Below are positions 17,458-25,259 of a stretch of DNA of 64,000 nt, in pieces. Each line of letters starts with the position of its first letter. Position 1 is the stretch's first letter. The DNA comes from Deltaproteobacteria bacterium. GTDB taxonomy: Bacteria > Desulfobacterota > Binatia > Binatales > Binataceae. The DNA lies in the NCBI GenBank assembly GCA_021831785.1, contig JAKBMB010000026.1:1-64000 (forward strand). The letters run 5' to 3'. The translations under genes were made by a program, and so were the position numbers. The notes beneath the pieces are model-generated. The model saw only the letters and a program-made list of their open reading frames with translations, was not told the DNA's origin and did not search any database.

Positions 17458-18264
17458 CTAAAAGCCTAGCACGTCGCGTATCGAATAGAACCCCGGCTTT
17501 TGCGTCGCCAGCCAGCGCGCGGCGCGCAAAGCGCCCTGCGCGAACGAATCGCGGCTTTGCGACCTGTGTGTCAACTCCAAACGCTCGCCGCGGCCGCCGA
17601 ACAGCACCGTATGATCGCCGACGGCGTCGCCGGCACGAAGCGCCAGGATGGCGATCTTGTCTTTGGGCCGCTCCCCGATTAATCCTTCACGGCCAAAAAC
17701 AGCGCTGCCGCCGAGTTCGTGTCCACGCGCCTGCGCAACCGCCCGGCCCAGCGCGAGCGCCGTGCCGCTGGGCGCGTCAACCTTGAAACGATGATGCAGT
17801 TCGGTAATCTCAACGTCGAAGTCAGGCAGCGCGGCGGCGACCTCCGCGGCAAGCTTTATCAGCATGTTGACGCCAACGCTCATGTTGGGCGACGCCAGAG
17901 TGCGTGTCCTCGGCGCCAGGTCGCGCAGCCGGCGCTCCATCTGGGGCGTAAAGCCGGTGGCGCCGATAACCATCGCGGCGCCGCAATCGGCCGCGATCTC
18001 CAGATGCTCCAGCGCCGCCTGGGCGCTGCTGAAGTCAAGCGTGACGGTGTCGGGGCCGGCCAATTTTGCATAATCGGCGACAAGCGCAACCGAAAGCTTG
18101 CCGCATCCCGCAGTTTCGCCGGCGTCCGCGCCCAGCGCCGGATGGCCGGCCGCTTCGACGGCTCCAACCAAGTTCAGGGAGGAGTCCTGCGCGATTAGAC
18201 TTATCAGCGTGCGGCCCATACGGCCCGCAGCGCCGGCCACGATCAACTTAAGCTTCTCTGCCAC
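17458..18264 (-). CDS. dapB: 4-hydroxy-tetrahydrodipicolinate reductase
   Basis: DapB reduces 4-hydroxy-tetrahydrodipicolinate to tetrahydrodipicolinate with NAD(P)H in the lysine/diaminopimelate pathway. The 268-aa product has the nucleotide-binding GAAGRMGR (11-18), the family catalytic region ELHHRFKVDAPSGTAL with the conserved His-His and Lys, and the C-terminal GREGLIGERPKD and SRDSFAQGAL segments. The start is GTG at 18264, with GGGAG 8 nt upstream. A longer N-terminal extension would be atypical. No other dap gene is adjacent. Confidence 0.95.
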   Translation of the reverse strand: MAEKLKLIVAGAAGRMGRTLISLIAQDSSLNLVGAVEAAGHPALGADAGETAGCGKLSVALVADYAKLAGPDTVTLDFSSAQAALEHLEIAADCGAAMVIGATGFTPQMERRLRDLAPRTRTLASPNMSVGVNMLIKLAAEVAAALPDFDVEITELHHRFKVDAPSGTALALGRAVAQARGHELGGSAVFGREGLIGERPKDKIAILALRAGDAVGDHTVLFGGRGERLELTHRSQSRDSFAQGALRAARWLATQKPGFYSIRDVLGF

Positions 18265-18339
18265 GCGCTCGACTCCCTGGCACGATGCGACTCTGATGAA
18301 TAGCAGGCCCTTGTGCCGGCGCGTCAAGCGCGCCTCGGG

Positions 18340-18567
18340 CTACGCCGCCGCCGGCGCGGAAGCGGCCTTGCTGTGAGCGGTGTTCCAATGCTGTTCGCAA
18401 AGGCTGCCTTTAAATCGCGGCTTACGGCAGTTTTCCGCCGTGCAAATCTTATAGCGTGCTTTGGGCATGCTGCCCTGTTTCCAGAGTCGATAATGTTTGC
18501 GGCAGTAACGTTTCGCGACAGCCTCGCGGCCGCATCCCTCAGCTTTACAAGGACCTTTTCCAGCCAT
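18340..18567 (-). CDS. Small protein with two Cys3His repeats
   Basis: A 75-aa basic protein with two exact copies of the spacing C-x4-C-x9-C-x2-H: C7/C12/C22/H25 and C42/C47/C57/H60, each reading like GC...AK.YC.KHY. Each unit can bind one zinc ion. The C-terminus is an Ala/Ser tail. Similar short Cys/His proteins occur in deltaproteobacteria-like genomes. The function is unknown; nucleic-acid binding is plausible but not shown. Confidence 0.78.
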   Translation of the reverse strand: MAGKGPCKAEGCGREAVAKRYCRKHYRLWKQGSMPKARYKICTAENCRKPRFKGSLCEQHWNTAHSKAASAPAAA

Positions 18568-18910
18568 AGACCTTTTTCACCTGAACTATGCTGACAGTTT
18601 CATACCTGACCATCACGCCACCTTAACTTGTAGCAAACTTCTTGAGTGAAAGCGGTACCAATTTTCGCCGCAAGCCCGCCTTTACACGAGAACTGGACAG
18701 TGGCTCGACCAAGCCGCAAATGTCAAGCACGCTAACCGGCGGCTTCGGTACCGGAACGCCTCTCATCGAGTTCCAGCTGCTCTTGCAAAAGCGCCGGCGA
18801 CGGAGCGGTGGCCCTCGATCTTGGCGCTCATTAATGCGTATTTGCGATGGTCCTTGCGCGGATGATCGGTTCTCAAGGGCGCATCGTTGCCGTAGAGGCG
18901 AATCCTCACA
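18568..18910. other. Intergenic region before hydrolase relic
   Basis: No supportable gene is seen. It might hold the scrambled upstream part of the hydrolase relic that begins at 18911, but I could not find family-like sequence in any frame. Confidence 0.4.
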
Positions 18911-19321
18911 ATGCACGGAGGCGTGATCACTAACTGGCATCCGTCCTTCTTTAACACCTACGAAGTGCTCGTGCCGAAGGTTGACAAGGTTGGAATCGAT
19001 TTGGGTGGAGTGCGGGTGCCACTGGTGGGCGTACCGGTCGCCACATTGACGGGCTGGAACTTGCGGGCCGCGCCCTATGCCGAGGGAGATATCTGCGGGC
19101 TCAACGGCATGTACTTGCCGCTGCCGGTCACGGCCACCTCGGGTGACCCGAGACCCTCCTTGCAGTCGCTTTACGGAACGCACGGCGGATATGTCGCAGC
19201 GGTGGCTGGCTATGTGAGCCAGCAGGTGCTGCAGCGCTACCTGCTTGCGGAGGATGCGGCGCAGGCGATCAAAAACGCCGCCCGAAGCGACGTCCTACAG
19301 TCGGTGTCGTCCGGGAAGTAA
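18911..19321 (+). pseudogene. 3' remnant of an alpha/beta-hydrolase-domain (Abhydrolase_10-like) protein
   Basis: The 136 codons match only the last part of large secreted alpha/beta-hydrolase-domain proteins: YEVLVPKVDKVGIDLGGVRV, then VPVATLTGWNLRAAP, EGDICGLNG, GDPRPSLQSLYGTHGGYVAA and a LLAEDAA tail. Normal members are roughly 450-700 aa. An in-frame stop lies at 18893 just upstream, so the N-terminal two thirds, including the catalytic domain, are missing. I call it a gene relic rather than a functional small gene. Confidence 0.7.
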
Positions 19322-19480
19322 TTGACACATCAGTCGCCTTAGCGTCGGGCCGCCAAGGCACAACGCAGCCCTATCAAGGAGCCGAAGGAGACCCTCATGG
19401 GACTCATCGAGCAATGAGATATGCGCGGAATCAGGCTTCGGATTAGGGCGCGAGGCTGGGGTGCCGCCGATCTCGAAAGC

Positions 19481-19513
19481 CCTCTGAGCTGTATTCCCCA
19501 TTCAGCTCAGAGG
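19481..19513. terminator. 11-bp perfect hairpin between convergent genes
   Basis: CCTCTGAGCTG (19481-19491) pairs exactly with CAGCTCAGAGG (19503-19513), with an 11-nt loop. It lies between the plus-strand hydrolase relic and the 3' end of the minus-strand transporter-receptor fusion. It could serve as a bidirectional terminator, although the T-tract is weak. Confidence 0.5.
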
Positions 19514-19581
19514 TCGTTTCAGAGACCGGCCGTAGCGTCTTATGCGCCTTGCCTGAAACACTGATCGGCTAGGCGCGACGC

Positions 19582-22500
19582 TTATGGCCGGGCGGCCGAT
19601 ACCGGGGCGAGAAACGGCAGCGGGATAGTCACAGCATTGTACAGTGCCAGACGCGGTCCGTAAGCTGCCTCGAAAAAACCGATGCCGGTGGAAGGGCGAA
19701 TCAGATTGGTGCGATCAAACATGTTGATCAGAGTGATTTGATCTTGGGCTTGGCCCACGCCTGGAATATAAAAGCTACGTCCGATACCCAGGTTCAACCA
19801 CCACCAGATGGGAAGTTGCATCGTATTGGCAAAGCCACCGCGATAGCCGCTGCTGAAAACTCCGTCCACGCTGAACAGATATTTCCCCCAGCGATAGACC
19901 ACGCCGCCGGAAGCTCCGAAAAGCGGCTCATGGTCAAGAATAATGTAATGGTCGGCCATGTAAGCGAGCTCGGCGGCGTTAAAGTTGTACTGACCGCTCG
20001 CCACGCCCATTTCCTCGTCGCGCGCCGCCGTGAAATTGAGCCTGAGCGTCAGGTCTTCGCGATTGTAGGCCAGCGTCTGCTCAAAGCCCCATCCGTAGCC
20101 GTGCTCATAGTTAAACGGTATATAAATCGGGACGAAGCCAAATTGCCCCTCATCTAAGTAATGCTGTGAGAGGCGAAAGTAGCTGTCCTGGCCCAGAGTC
20201 AGAGTAGGCGTCAGATGGTTCACCACGCCAGCGTCCCAATAATAGTCGCGCTCGGGCAAGGGAAAGGGATTACCGACTTCGCTAAGCGCCCCGGTCGTGC
20301 CGGCGAATTTCTGAAAGCTCACCGGTGAGAGGCCCGCGAAGGGCGGCACCTGGAAATAGCGCGCAAAGCCGGCATGCACGGCGGTGACCGTCGTCGCTTG
20401 ATAGAGCAGATTCACGTCCGGGCTTATCTGATTACCCTGGACAAAACCCAGCGCCTGGTCAAAACGCGCCCCATAGGTGGCGCGCAGCTTCTCGGTAATC
20501 TGCCAGGTATCCTGCACATACACGCCGAGCAACGTGTCGGCTCCCTGGAATTGACCCGCGATCGCCAGCGGCACGTTGCTCGTCTGCTGCCCCTGGCTGT
20601 TGACCGGGAAGACCAGCGAATAGTTATTGAACCCTATGTTGTAGCGGCCTGCGTAAAAACCGAAACCCAGCGTATGGGTGTCGGTTAGCTGGTAGGTCGC
20701 GTCGCCCTGAAGCGTATTGGCAAGGTCCGTGTGGCTCACCCGCGAGGCGACGCCCTGGTAGATCATGTCGCCGATCGGGTCGGGCGTAAAAAGCTGGGTG
20801 TTATAATGGCCGCCGTAAGCAAGCTGGTAAGAGAAAGCCGGACCGATCGTACCGGTCAGTGCTAGCACACCAAAGTAGTCATTCTGCTCAAGCCCTGAGT
20901 TGATCATAGTGGAGGGATAGGTCGCCGGGTTCACACCCGCCAAGCTGTAGAGCACAGGCTGGTTCGGTACGTTGGGGAACTGATTGTTCAGCACGGCCAC
21001 CCCGGTGATGAGGCTCAAGCGGGCGCTGGAGCTCAGGTCGTAGGTGAAATAGCCGAAGCCCTGTCCCTGATTGGTGTAGTCGTGAATCGGCGTGGCATTA
21101 GGGGTGGCCGAATCCAGCCCCAGGTTGGAGTATTGGTAGTAGCCGGTCACATAATAGCTTAGCTTGCCTTTGCATCCCGCCCACTCAAAGCTCGGCTCTG
21201 CCGTCTCGCGCATTCCGCCGTAAGCCGTGAACACTCCGATCGGCTGGTCGCAGCCGTCTTTGGTGCGGATGTCGATCACGGCTGAATCGCGATAGCCGTA
21301 TTGGGCCGGCAAAATTCCGTCCAAAAGGCTTACGCTGCGAATCAGCCGCGAGTTAAGAAACTGAGCGAACCCAGGTTCGGTAGTAATATCGAGCGGCAGC
21401 ATGAGGCCATTGATCCGCCACTGAAAGTCGGCATGCTCGCCGCGCACGTGGAATTGGCCATCAAGATCGCGGGCCACGCCAGGCATCTGAGACAACACGC
21501 CGGTCATCGTGGTGTTATTGCCTGCCGGAAGCTCATTGATATCGCGTTCGGTAAGGGTGTACTGACTCGCCCCGGTTGAAGAGAGTCTTACCTGGGAGGG
21601 CAGGCGCGACGCCTTAATCGGCACGCTTAGCGGCTGCTCGGACTCAAGCGTAAGCGTAATTGGCTTCGCAGGCGCAGAGCCGCCCACCTTCACAATGATG
21701 ATTGCGGGCTTAAAGCCGCTCTTGCGTCCGACGACGGCGAACACCCCGGGCATCACCCGATCCAAAGTGAAGTCACCGCGCTCGTCGCTTTCGGCTCGCG
21801 CGACCAGTTTTTGATCCGCGCGCTTGAGCTCTATTTGAACGCCGGGCAGGGCCCGTTTGAGCGCGTCCGTGGCATGTCCGCGCACGCTGAAAACCGTACG
21901 ACGTTCCCCATCCGCCAAGGCAGGGTGGCGCGCCAGCAGCGTGAGCAAAGCGGTCGAAACGCCGATTATGGCACGGCGCGTGATAGCGCGCCCCCGACGC
22001 AGCAGCTTGAGATAGCGTTGGCGGCTAAAAAGCCATGCCGCCATGATAACCACGGTGGCCAAAACGCCCACCTGCGCGGAACTTACCTGATCCAGCGCCT
22101 GATAGAACGACCCTCTAAGGTGAAGTCCCCCGACAAGTAGCTTTAACCATTCGCTGCCCGCAACAAAAAGCGCAAGCCCTGCGGACAAGCCGGTTAGCAA
22201 AAGGTTAAAGCGAAGCTTGCGCACAGCGTCCGCGAATGTCCAATCGTAAATACTCATCACCAGGATGCCATCGAGCGTATCAACCAGGCTCATCCCGGCG
22301 GTAAACAGCAGCGGAAATACCATCACGCCCCAGAGCGGAAGTCCGCCTTGGAGGGCGGCTGCGGTCGACAGGCCGAGGATCGCAATCTCGCTGGCGGTAT
22401 CGAAACTAAGGCCGAACAGCAGGCCGATCGGATACATCTTCCAGCCTGCGTCGACGCGGCGATAAAGCAAGCGAAACAGACGCGCCGCCCCACCCCGCTG

Positions 22501-23064
22501 GTCCAGCAGCTTTTCGATGGCCTCGCCGGACACATCCGTAGACGGGTCGCGGCGCAGGACGTCGACCGCCGCCCACAAGCACCGGAAGATACCGATGTTG
22601 ATGATGCCGATCACGGTGAGAAAACCCGCGGAGCAGAGCGCGCCCGCCGCACTATGGAGCCCGAACTGCAACCAGCGTTCGGCGCTGGCGCTCGACCGTG
22701 CCGCGAGCACCGCGATCAAAGAGAGCAGCACTACGACAGTCGAGTGCCCGAGCGCAAAAAAGAGGCCGGTCGACGTCGGCCGCTTTCCGTCCTGGCGAAG
22801 CTTACGGGTTACGTTGTCGATCGCCGCGATGTGGTCGGCGTCGAAACCGTGGCGCAGCCCCAGAAAGTACGCCAATGTTCCGGCGCCGAGGACAGCGCCG
22901 CCGCCAACAGATGTCAGCGCCGCGAGCGAAAGCCATGCCGCGCCATTCACGCCGCCCAGCACGATCAACGGCGCGGCGCCCGGCCGGCAGAATCTCGGCC
23001 ATCCGGTCCGCATAGCGGCGGACAGCGCATTCTTCGGCTGCAAAGAAAATGCAGGTCGATTCAT
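19582..23064 (-). CDS. Fusion of NiCoT nickel/cobalt permease and TonB-dependent receptor
   Basis: One uninterrupted frame of 1160 aa joins two normally separate proteins. Residues 1 to about 350 are a NiCoT (HoxN/NixA) inner-membrane permease: signature HGFDADHI at 72-79, LGHSTVV near 105, GLSFDTASE at 218-226 and LLFTAGMSLVDTLDG at 252-266, with about eight membrane segments. Residues about 357-384 (RAITRRAIIG... to PALA|D) look like a signal peptide. A carboxypeptidase-like regulatory domain follows (about 388-475), then a TonB plug (about 500-600) and an outer-membrane barrel to the end. The cobalamin riboswitch upstream suggests cobalt rather than nickel as cargo. Inference: signal peptidase may cut the chain into permease and receptor. 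Internal initiation, for example at M341, is an alternative. Confidence 0.88.
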   Translation of the reverse strand: MNRPAFSLQPKNALSAAMRTGWPRFCRPGAAPLIVLGGVNGAAWLSLAALTSVGGGAVLGAGTLAYFLGLRHGFDADHIAAIDNVTRKLRQDGKRPTSTGLFFALGHSTVVVLLSLIAVLAARSSASAERWLQFGLHSAAGALCSAGFLTVIGIINIGIFRCLWAAVDVLRRDPSTDVSGEAIEKLLDQRGGAARLFRLLYRRVDAGWKMYPIGLLFGLSFDTASEIAILGLSTAAALQGGLPLWGVMVFPLLFTAGMSLVDTLDGILVMSIYDWTFADAVRKLRFNLLLTGLSAGLALFVAGSEWLKLLVGGLHLRGSFYQALDQVSSAQVGVLATVVIMAAWLFSRQRYLKLLRRGRAITRRAIIGVSTALLTLLARHPALADGERRTVFSVRGHATDALKRALPGVQIELKRADQKLVARAESDERGDFTLDRVMPGVFAVVGRKSGFKPAIIIVKVGGSAPAKPITLTLESEQPLSVPIKASRLPSQVRLSSTGASQYTLTERDINELPAGNNTTMTGVLSQMPGVARDLDGQFHVRGEHADFQWRINGLMLPLDITTEPGFAQFLNSRLIRSVSLLDGILPAQYGYRDSAVIDIRTKDGCDQPIGVFTAYGGMRETAEPSFEWAGCKGKLSYYVTGYYQYSNLGLDSATPNATPIHDYTNQGQGFGYFTYDLSSSARLSLITGVAVLNNQFPNVPNQPVLYSLAGVNPATYPSTMINSGLEQNDYFGVLALTGTIGPAFSYQLAYGGHYNTQLFTPDPIGDMIYQGVASRVSHTDLANTLQGDATYQLTDTHTLGFGFYAGRYNIGFNNYSLVFPVNSQGQQTSNVPLAIAGQFQGADTLLGVYVQDTWQITEKLRATYGARFDQALGFVQGNQISPDVNLLYQATTVTAVHAGFARYFQVPPFAGLSPVSFQKFAGTTGALSEVGNPFPLPERDYYWDAGVVNHLTPTLTLGQDSYFRLSQHYLDEGQFGFVPIYIPFNYEHGYGWGFEQTLAYNREDLTLRLNFTAARDEEMGVASGQYNFNAAELAYMADHYIILDHEPLFGASGGVVYRWGKYLFSVDGVFSSGYRGGFANTMQLPIWWWLNLGIGRSFYIPGVGQAQDQITLINMFDRTNLIRPSTGIGFFEAAYGPRLALYNAVTIPLPFLAPVSAARP

Positions 23065-23066
23065 GG

Positions 23067-23102
23067 CGTCTCTCGCGCGGGATCACCCTACGGCGAGAGA
23101 CG
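23067..23102 (-). promoter_or_regulatory. Hairpin sequestering the ribosome binding site
   Basis: On the minus strand CGTCTCTCGC pairs perfectly with GCGAGAGACG (10 bp). The loop itself can form GGG/CCC around TGAT. The 3' arm contains GAGAGA, the likely Shine-Dalgarno sequence, and ends two bases before the ATG of the NiCoT-TBDR fusion. This placement fits the translational expression platform of the upstream cobalamin riboswitch. Confidence 0.7.
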
Positions 23103-23198
23103 ACGGTTTCGGCGGGCGGGCCCAGCATTCCCTAATTCCATCGCAAGCAGGCGCACGGCCGCCGAATCCACTCTCCCCACGAACAAGCAGACCCCGAT

Positions 23199-23351
23199 GA
23201 GTCGCTCGGCCGGTCTCCTGGCTTGGGATTCCTCCTAGAGGCCGAGCCTCCCCAGTTGCCCAGTGGCGCCATCGGCCTTCGCGCTCCCTCACAGTTGCGG
23301 GGCAGCGCCGGATTCGCACCGGCTTCCCGAGCGCCGAGCAGCGAGCGACTC
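23199..23351 (-). promoter_or_regulatory. Cobalamin (B12) riboswitch
   Basis: The 153-nt minus-strand element begins and ends with a perfect 10-bp P1 stem (23342-23351 with 23199-23208). In order it shows the cobalamin aptamer blocks: AAGCCGGTGCGAATCCGGC, then GCTGCCCCGCAACTGTGAG, then GCCACTGGGCAACTGGG (the B12 box region), and CCAAGCCAGGAGACC near the 3' end. Such riboswitches shut off B12 or cobalt uptake genes when adenosylcobalamin is abundant. It lies 135 nt upstream of the ATG of the permease-receptor fusion. Confidence 0.95.
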
Positions 23352-23372
23352 TAGCATCGCCTTTGCTGCTCG

Positions 23373-23760
23373 TCAAGAAAAATTCGTTCCGTTGTCATCA
23401 ACGTTGTAGATGCCCAGGGCATAAACATTTAAAGATGGCCGCCTGGTGGAGTAGAGCCGAGCGATGGAGAACATCGAGCGGCGCGTGTGGCGAGAGGCGC
23501 GGGCGAGGACGCGGCTGGCAGCCGTCAGTTCGGCGGTTTGCCCCAGCCCTTCAAGGATCTTGTACGACCTAGCTGCCTCCTCACGATCGCTCTTGGAGAT
23601 TGCGAACCCCACATGGACCACGACATAGTCCCCGAGTACGGCCTCAGGAACGTACCGGAGACAGGGCTCTCGGGTTATGCCCGCAACCCGAACTCCGCCA
23701 AGACGCAGACCGTTATCCTCACGGACCCCCGACGATCTCGTCGGAGATGCCCAAGCACAT
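23373..23760 (-). pseudogene. hypC: Frameshifted hydrogenase chaperone hypC
   Basis: HypC carries the Fe(CN)2CO group with HypD during [NiFe]-hydrogenase assembly. The minus strand starts at 23760 with MCLGISDEIVG, including the essential Cys2. It loses frame at the run of five C's (plus strand 23726-23730) and meets a stop. In the next frame the protein resumes (NGLRLGGVRVAGITRE, then RYVPEAVLGDYVVVHVGFA and ISKSDREEAA). Removing one base from that run restores a continuous HypC. The C-terminus also runs about 40 codons past the usual end (near LGQTAEL). It is likely inactive, or a sequencing indel; the damaged neighbours favour real decay. Confidence 0.85.
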
Positions 23761-23794
23761 TTACTTTCTTCTGCCCGCCGCGTGCGCCATTCTC

Positions 23795-24310
23795 TCAGCC
23801 CGCTCGCTGCGCCACGATTCGTCCCCAGACCCGAACCTCGGGGTAAACTCGGAGCATCAAGATTTTCGGCGGCTCGAGACCAAAGTCGCGCATGTCGAGG
23901 GTCTTTTCGCCCTCCACCTCTAGCGTTGCGCCGTCGTCGAGGATTCGAACGCTCACCTCGCCTTCGACGCTTTGCGTCCGCCCGTGAAAAGCGAGGCTGC
24001 CGCGTACATGATAGCGGCCGGCGGCACCCAGCGCCTTCACCTCGAGCATCACTGCGCGCACCTGCGGATATTTGCGCACTTCGAGCCTGCGTTCCAGCTC
24101 TCGGTCATAGAGCATGTTGCCGGTTTTCAGGCTTCCCACGTCGAGCTCCACGCGCGCCTTCGGAGGCACGCGAAGGTCGAGCCGGCCTTCCGTTACCTCC
24201 ACCTCGATATCGCCCACGACTCCGGCAAAATCGCCGCGAATCGGATGGAGGCTTGAGCGGGTCTCCGCCAAAAGCCGGGAACGTTCGGACACAATGCGGA
24301 ACGTCGCCAT
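23795..24310 (-). CDS. YceI-like domain protein
   Basis: A 171-aa beta-barrel protein of the YceI/lipocalin-like family, starting MATFRIVSERS. Diagnostic segments are LHPIRGDFAGVVGDIEVE, VELDVGSLKTGNMLYDRELE, RKYPQVRA and YHVRGSLAFHGRTQSVEGEV. Canonical YceI is exported and binds isoprenoid lipids. This version has no signal peptide and should be cytoplasmic. It lies between hydrogenase-related genes and appears intact, 34 nt upstream of the broken hypC. Confidence 0.85.
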   Translation of the reverse strand: MATFRIVSERSRLLAETRSSLHPIRGDFAGVVGDIEVEVTEGRLDLRVPPKARVELDVGSLKTGNMLYDRELERRLEVRKYPQVRAVMLEVKALGAAGRYHVRGSLAFHGRTQSVEGEVSVRILDDGATLEVEGEKTLDMRDFGLEPPKILMLRVYPEVRVWGRIVAQRAG

Positions 24311-24323
24311 ACGCCTGCGGCCA

Positions 24324-24428
24324 CTAGATCTCGCGCATCTTCGGGTAACGCGCAATGTCCGAAAGCGACGTTACCGCCACGTACGCGACCGCTAAAGCCA
24401 CGACCGTGGTGAAAATACGCTGCAACAT
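24324..24428 (-). CDS. 34-aa single-pass membrane protein, DUF6893-like
   Basis: An intact 34-codon gene with a perfect AGGAGG ribosome binding site 8 nt before the ATG at 24428. It encodes one membrane helix (IFTTVVALAVAYVAVTSL) followed by SDIARYPKMREI. Tiny proteins of this form (hydrophobic helix, then a D-I-x-R-Y-x-x-M/I-R ending) accompany group 1h hydrogenase operons, where they are annotated as DUF6893. The role is unknown; membrane anchoring of the hydrogenase is a guess. Confidence 0.7.
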   Translation of the reverse strand: MLQRIFTTVVALAVAYVAVTSLSDIARYPKMREI

Positions 24429-24475
24429 TGGCTATGCCTCCTGCGTACTTGCCGTTTGGACGTTAACCTTCTTCG

Positions 24476-24924
24476 CTATGAGCTGGCACATGGCCCCGAG
24501 CACGTTGCGACCTCTTGGGCCGCCGGCTCGCTAAGCCTGATCCTTTCGACGATCTCCGGCGGTTCACATCCGACAATGAAAACCCGCCCGATGCGCCCGC
24601 CTAAGGCGCTGACCATGTTCAACACCGAGCGCGGGGCCATGCCGTGAACGTCCACCAGGAATCCGTGCTCTTCCTCGTTCAAGTCCACCTCTAGGACGAA
24701 GACAGTTTCGGGAGCGTCGCCGCAAGCCGTAGCGTTGACGGGAATCAAAGTGTCGCGGCCGTCGAGCCGCTCGTACGCCAGATGGATGGCGCGGATGCCG
24801 GAGTCTCTAACCTCCACGCCCGCTGGGAGACCCTGCGCGGCCAGTCACCTGGCCGCCTCAACGCCGAGACCGTCATCGCCGAAAAAATGTTGCCGACGCC
24901 GGCCACTAAGACCATGTGGCTCAT
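24476..24924 (-). pseudogene. Broken hydrogenase maturation protease
   Basis: A HyaD/HycI-type endopeptidase would cleave the C-terminal tail of the hydrogenase large subunit. The gene starts at 24924 with MSHMVLVAGVGNIF, the family opening. It loses frame in a run of six A's (plus strand 24882-24887). The next frame gives FGDDGLGVEAAR, with the Ni-binding Asp region, then a TGA at 24845-24847 where family members usually have Trp. The same frame continues after it (VEVRDSGIRAIHLAYERLDG, LVDVHGM, VFIVGCEPPEIVER) to the normal end at 24476. With two lesions it is not functional. Confidence 0.85.
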
Positions 24925-25020
24925 TTGCCCCGGCCCCAAGCGGTTCGACTTCGTCGGGATAGAAGTGTAAGAAACGCCGATGCCATTGATAGAGCTCGGC
25001 GGCGGAATCGTCCTCGACTG

Positions 25021-25190
25021 TCACTTCACAAAGATACTGTAGCCGCGGAAGATCGATAACGTGCTGTAGCGCTGCGCCACTTTCCTCTTCGCGAAGTCGA
25101 TTTTGGGATATATTCCCCACGCTCCCCACGATGCGGGTGATGGGGTCCCAAATCATCTCGACCAATCCCTTGGCCGTGTTGGTCCCTGGT
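25021..25190 (-). pseudogene. N-terminal fragment of [NiFe]-hydrogenase large subunit
   Basis: The minus strand encodes GLVEMIWDPITRIVGS, the conserved N-terminal motif of hydrogenase large subunits. After a one-base frame change it continues GIYPKIDFAKRKVAQ, then STLSIFRGYSIFVK and a stop at 25021. The family normally continues for another 450-550 residues and includes both CxxC nickel sites. Here none remain, because the maturation protease region follows directly. The wording of the motifs fits the group 1h (high-affinity, H2-scavenging) type best. Confidence 0.8.
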
Positions 25191-25259
25191 ATCTTCCGAA
25201 CCTTCCCTACGAAGCCCCAATTGCCCTCTTTGCGGCGGCCATCGAACCATTGCGCCAGA

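Noticed and set aside
18763-18957. Minus-strand frame with RIRLYGNDAPLRTDHPRKDH
   Set aside because: It looked motif-like, but I could not tie it to a family, and it overlaps the plus-strand hydrolase relic.
24845-24847. In-frame TGA in the maturation protease as selenocysteine or recoded Trp
   Set aside because: Many genes in the window end in TGA, no SECIS-like element was identified, and a second frameshift lies nearby, so decay is the simpler reading.
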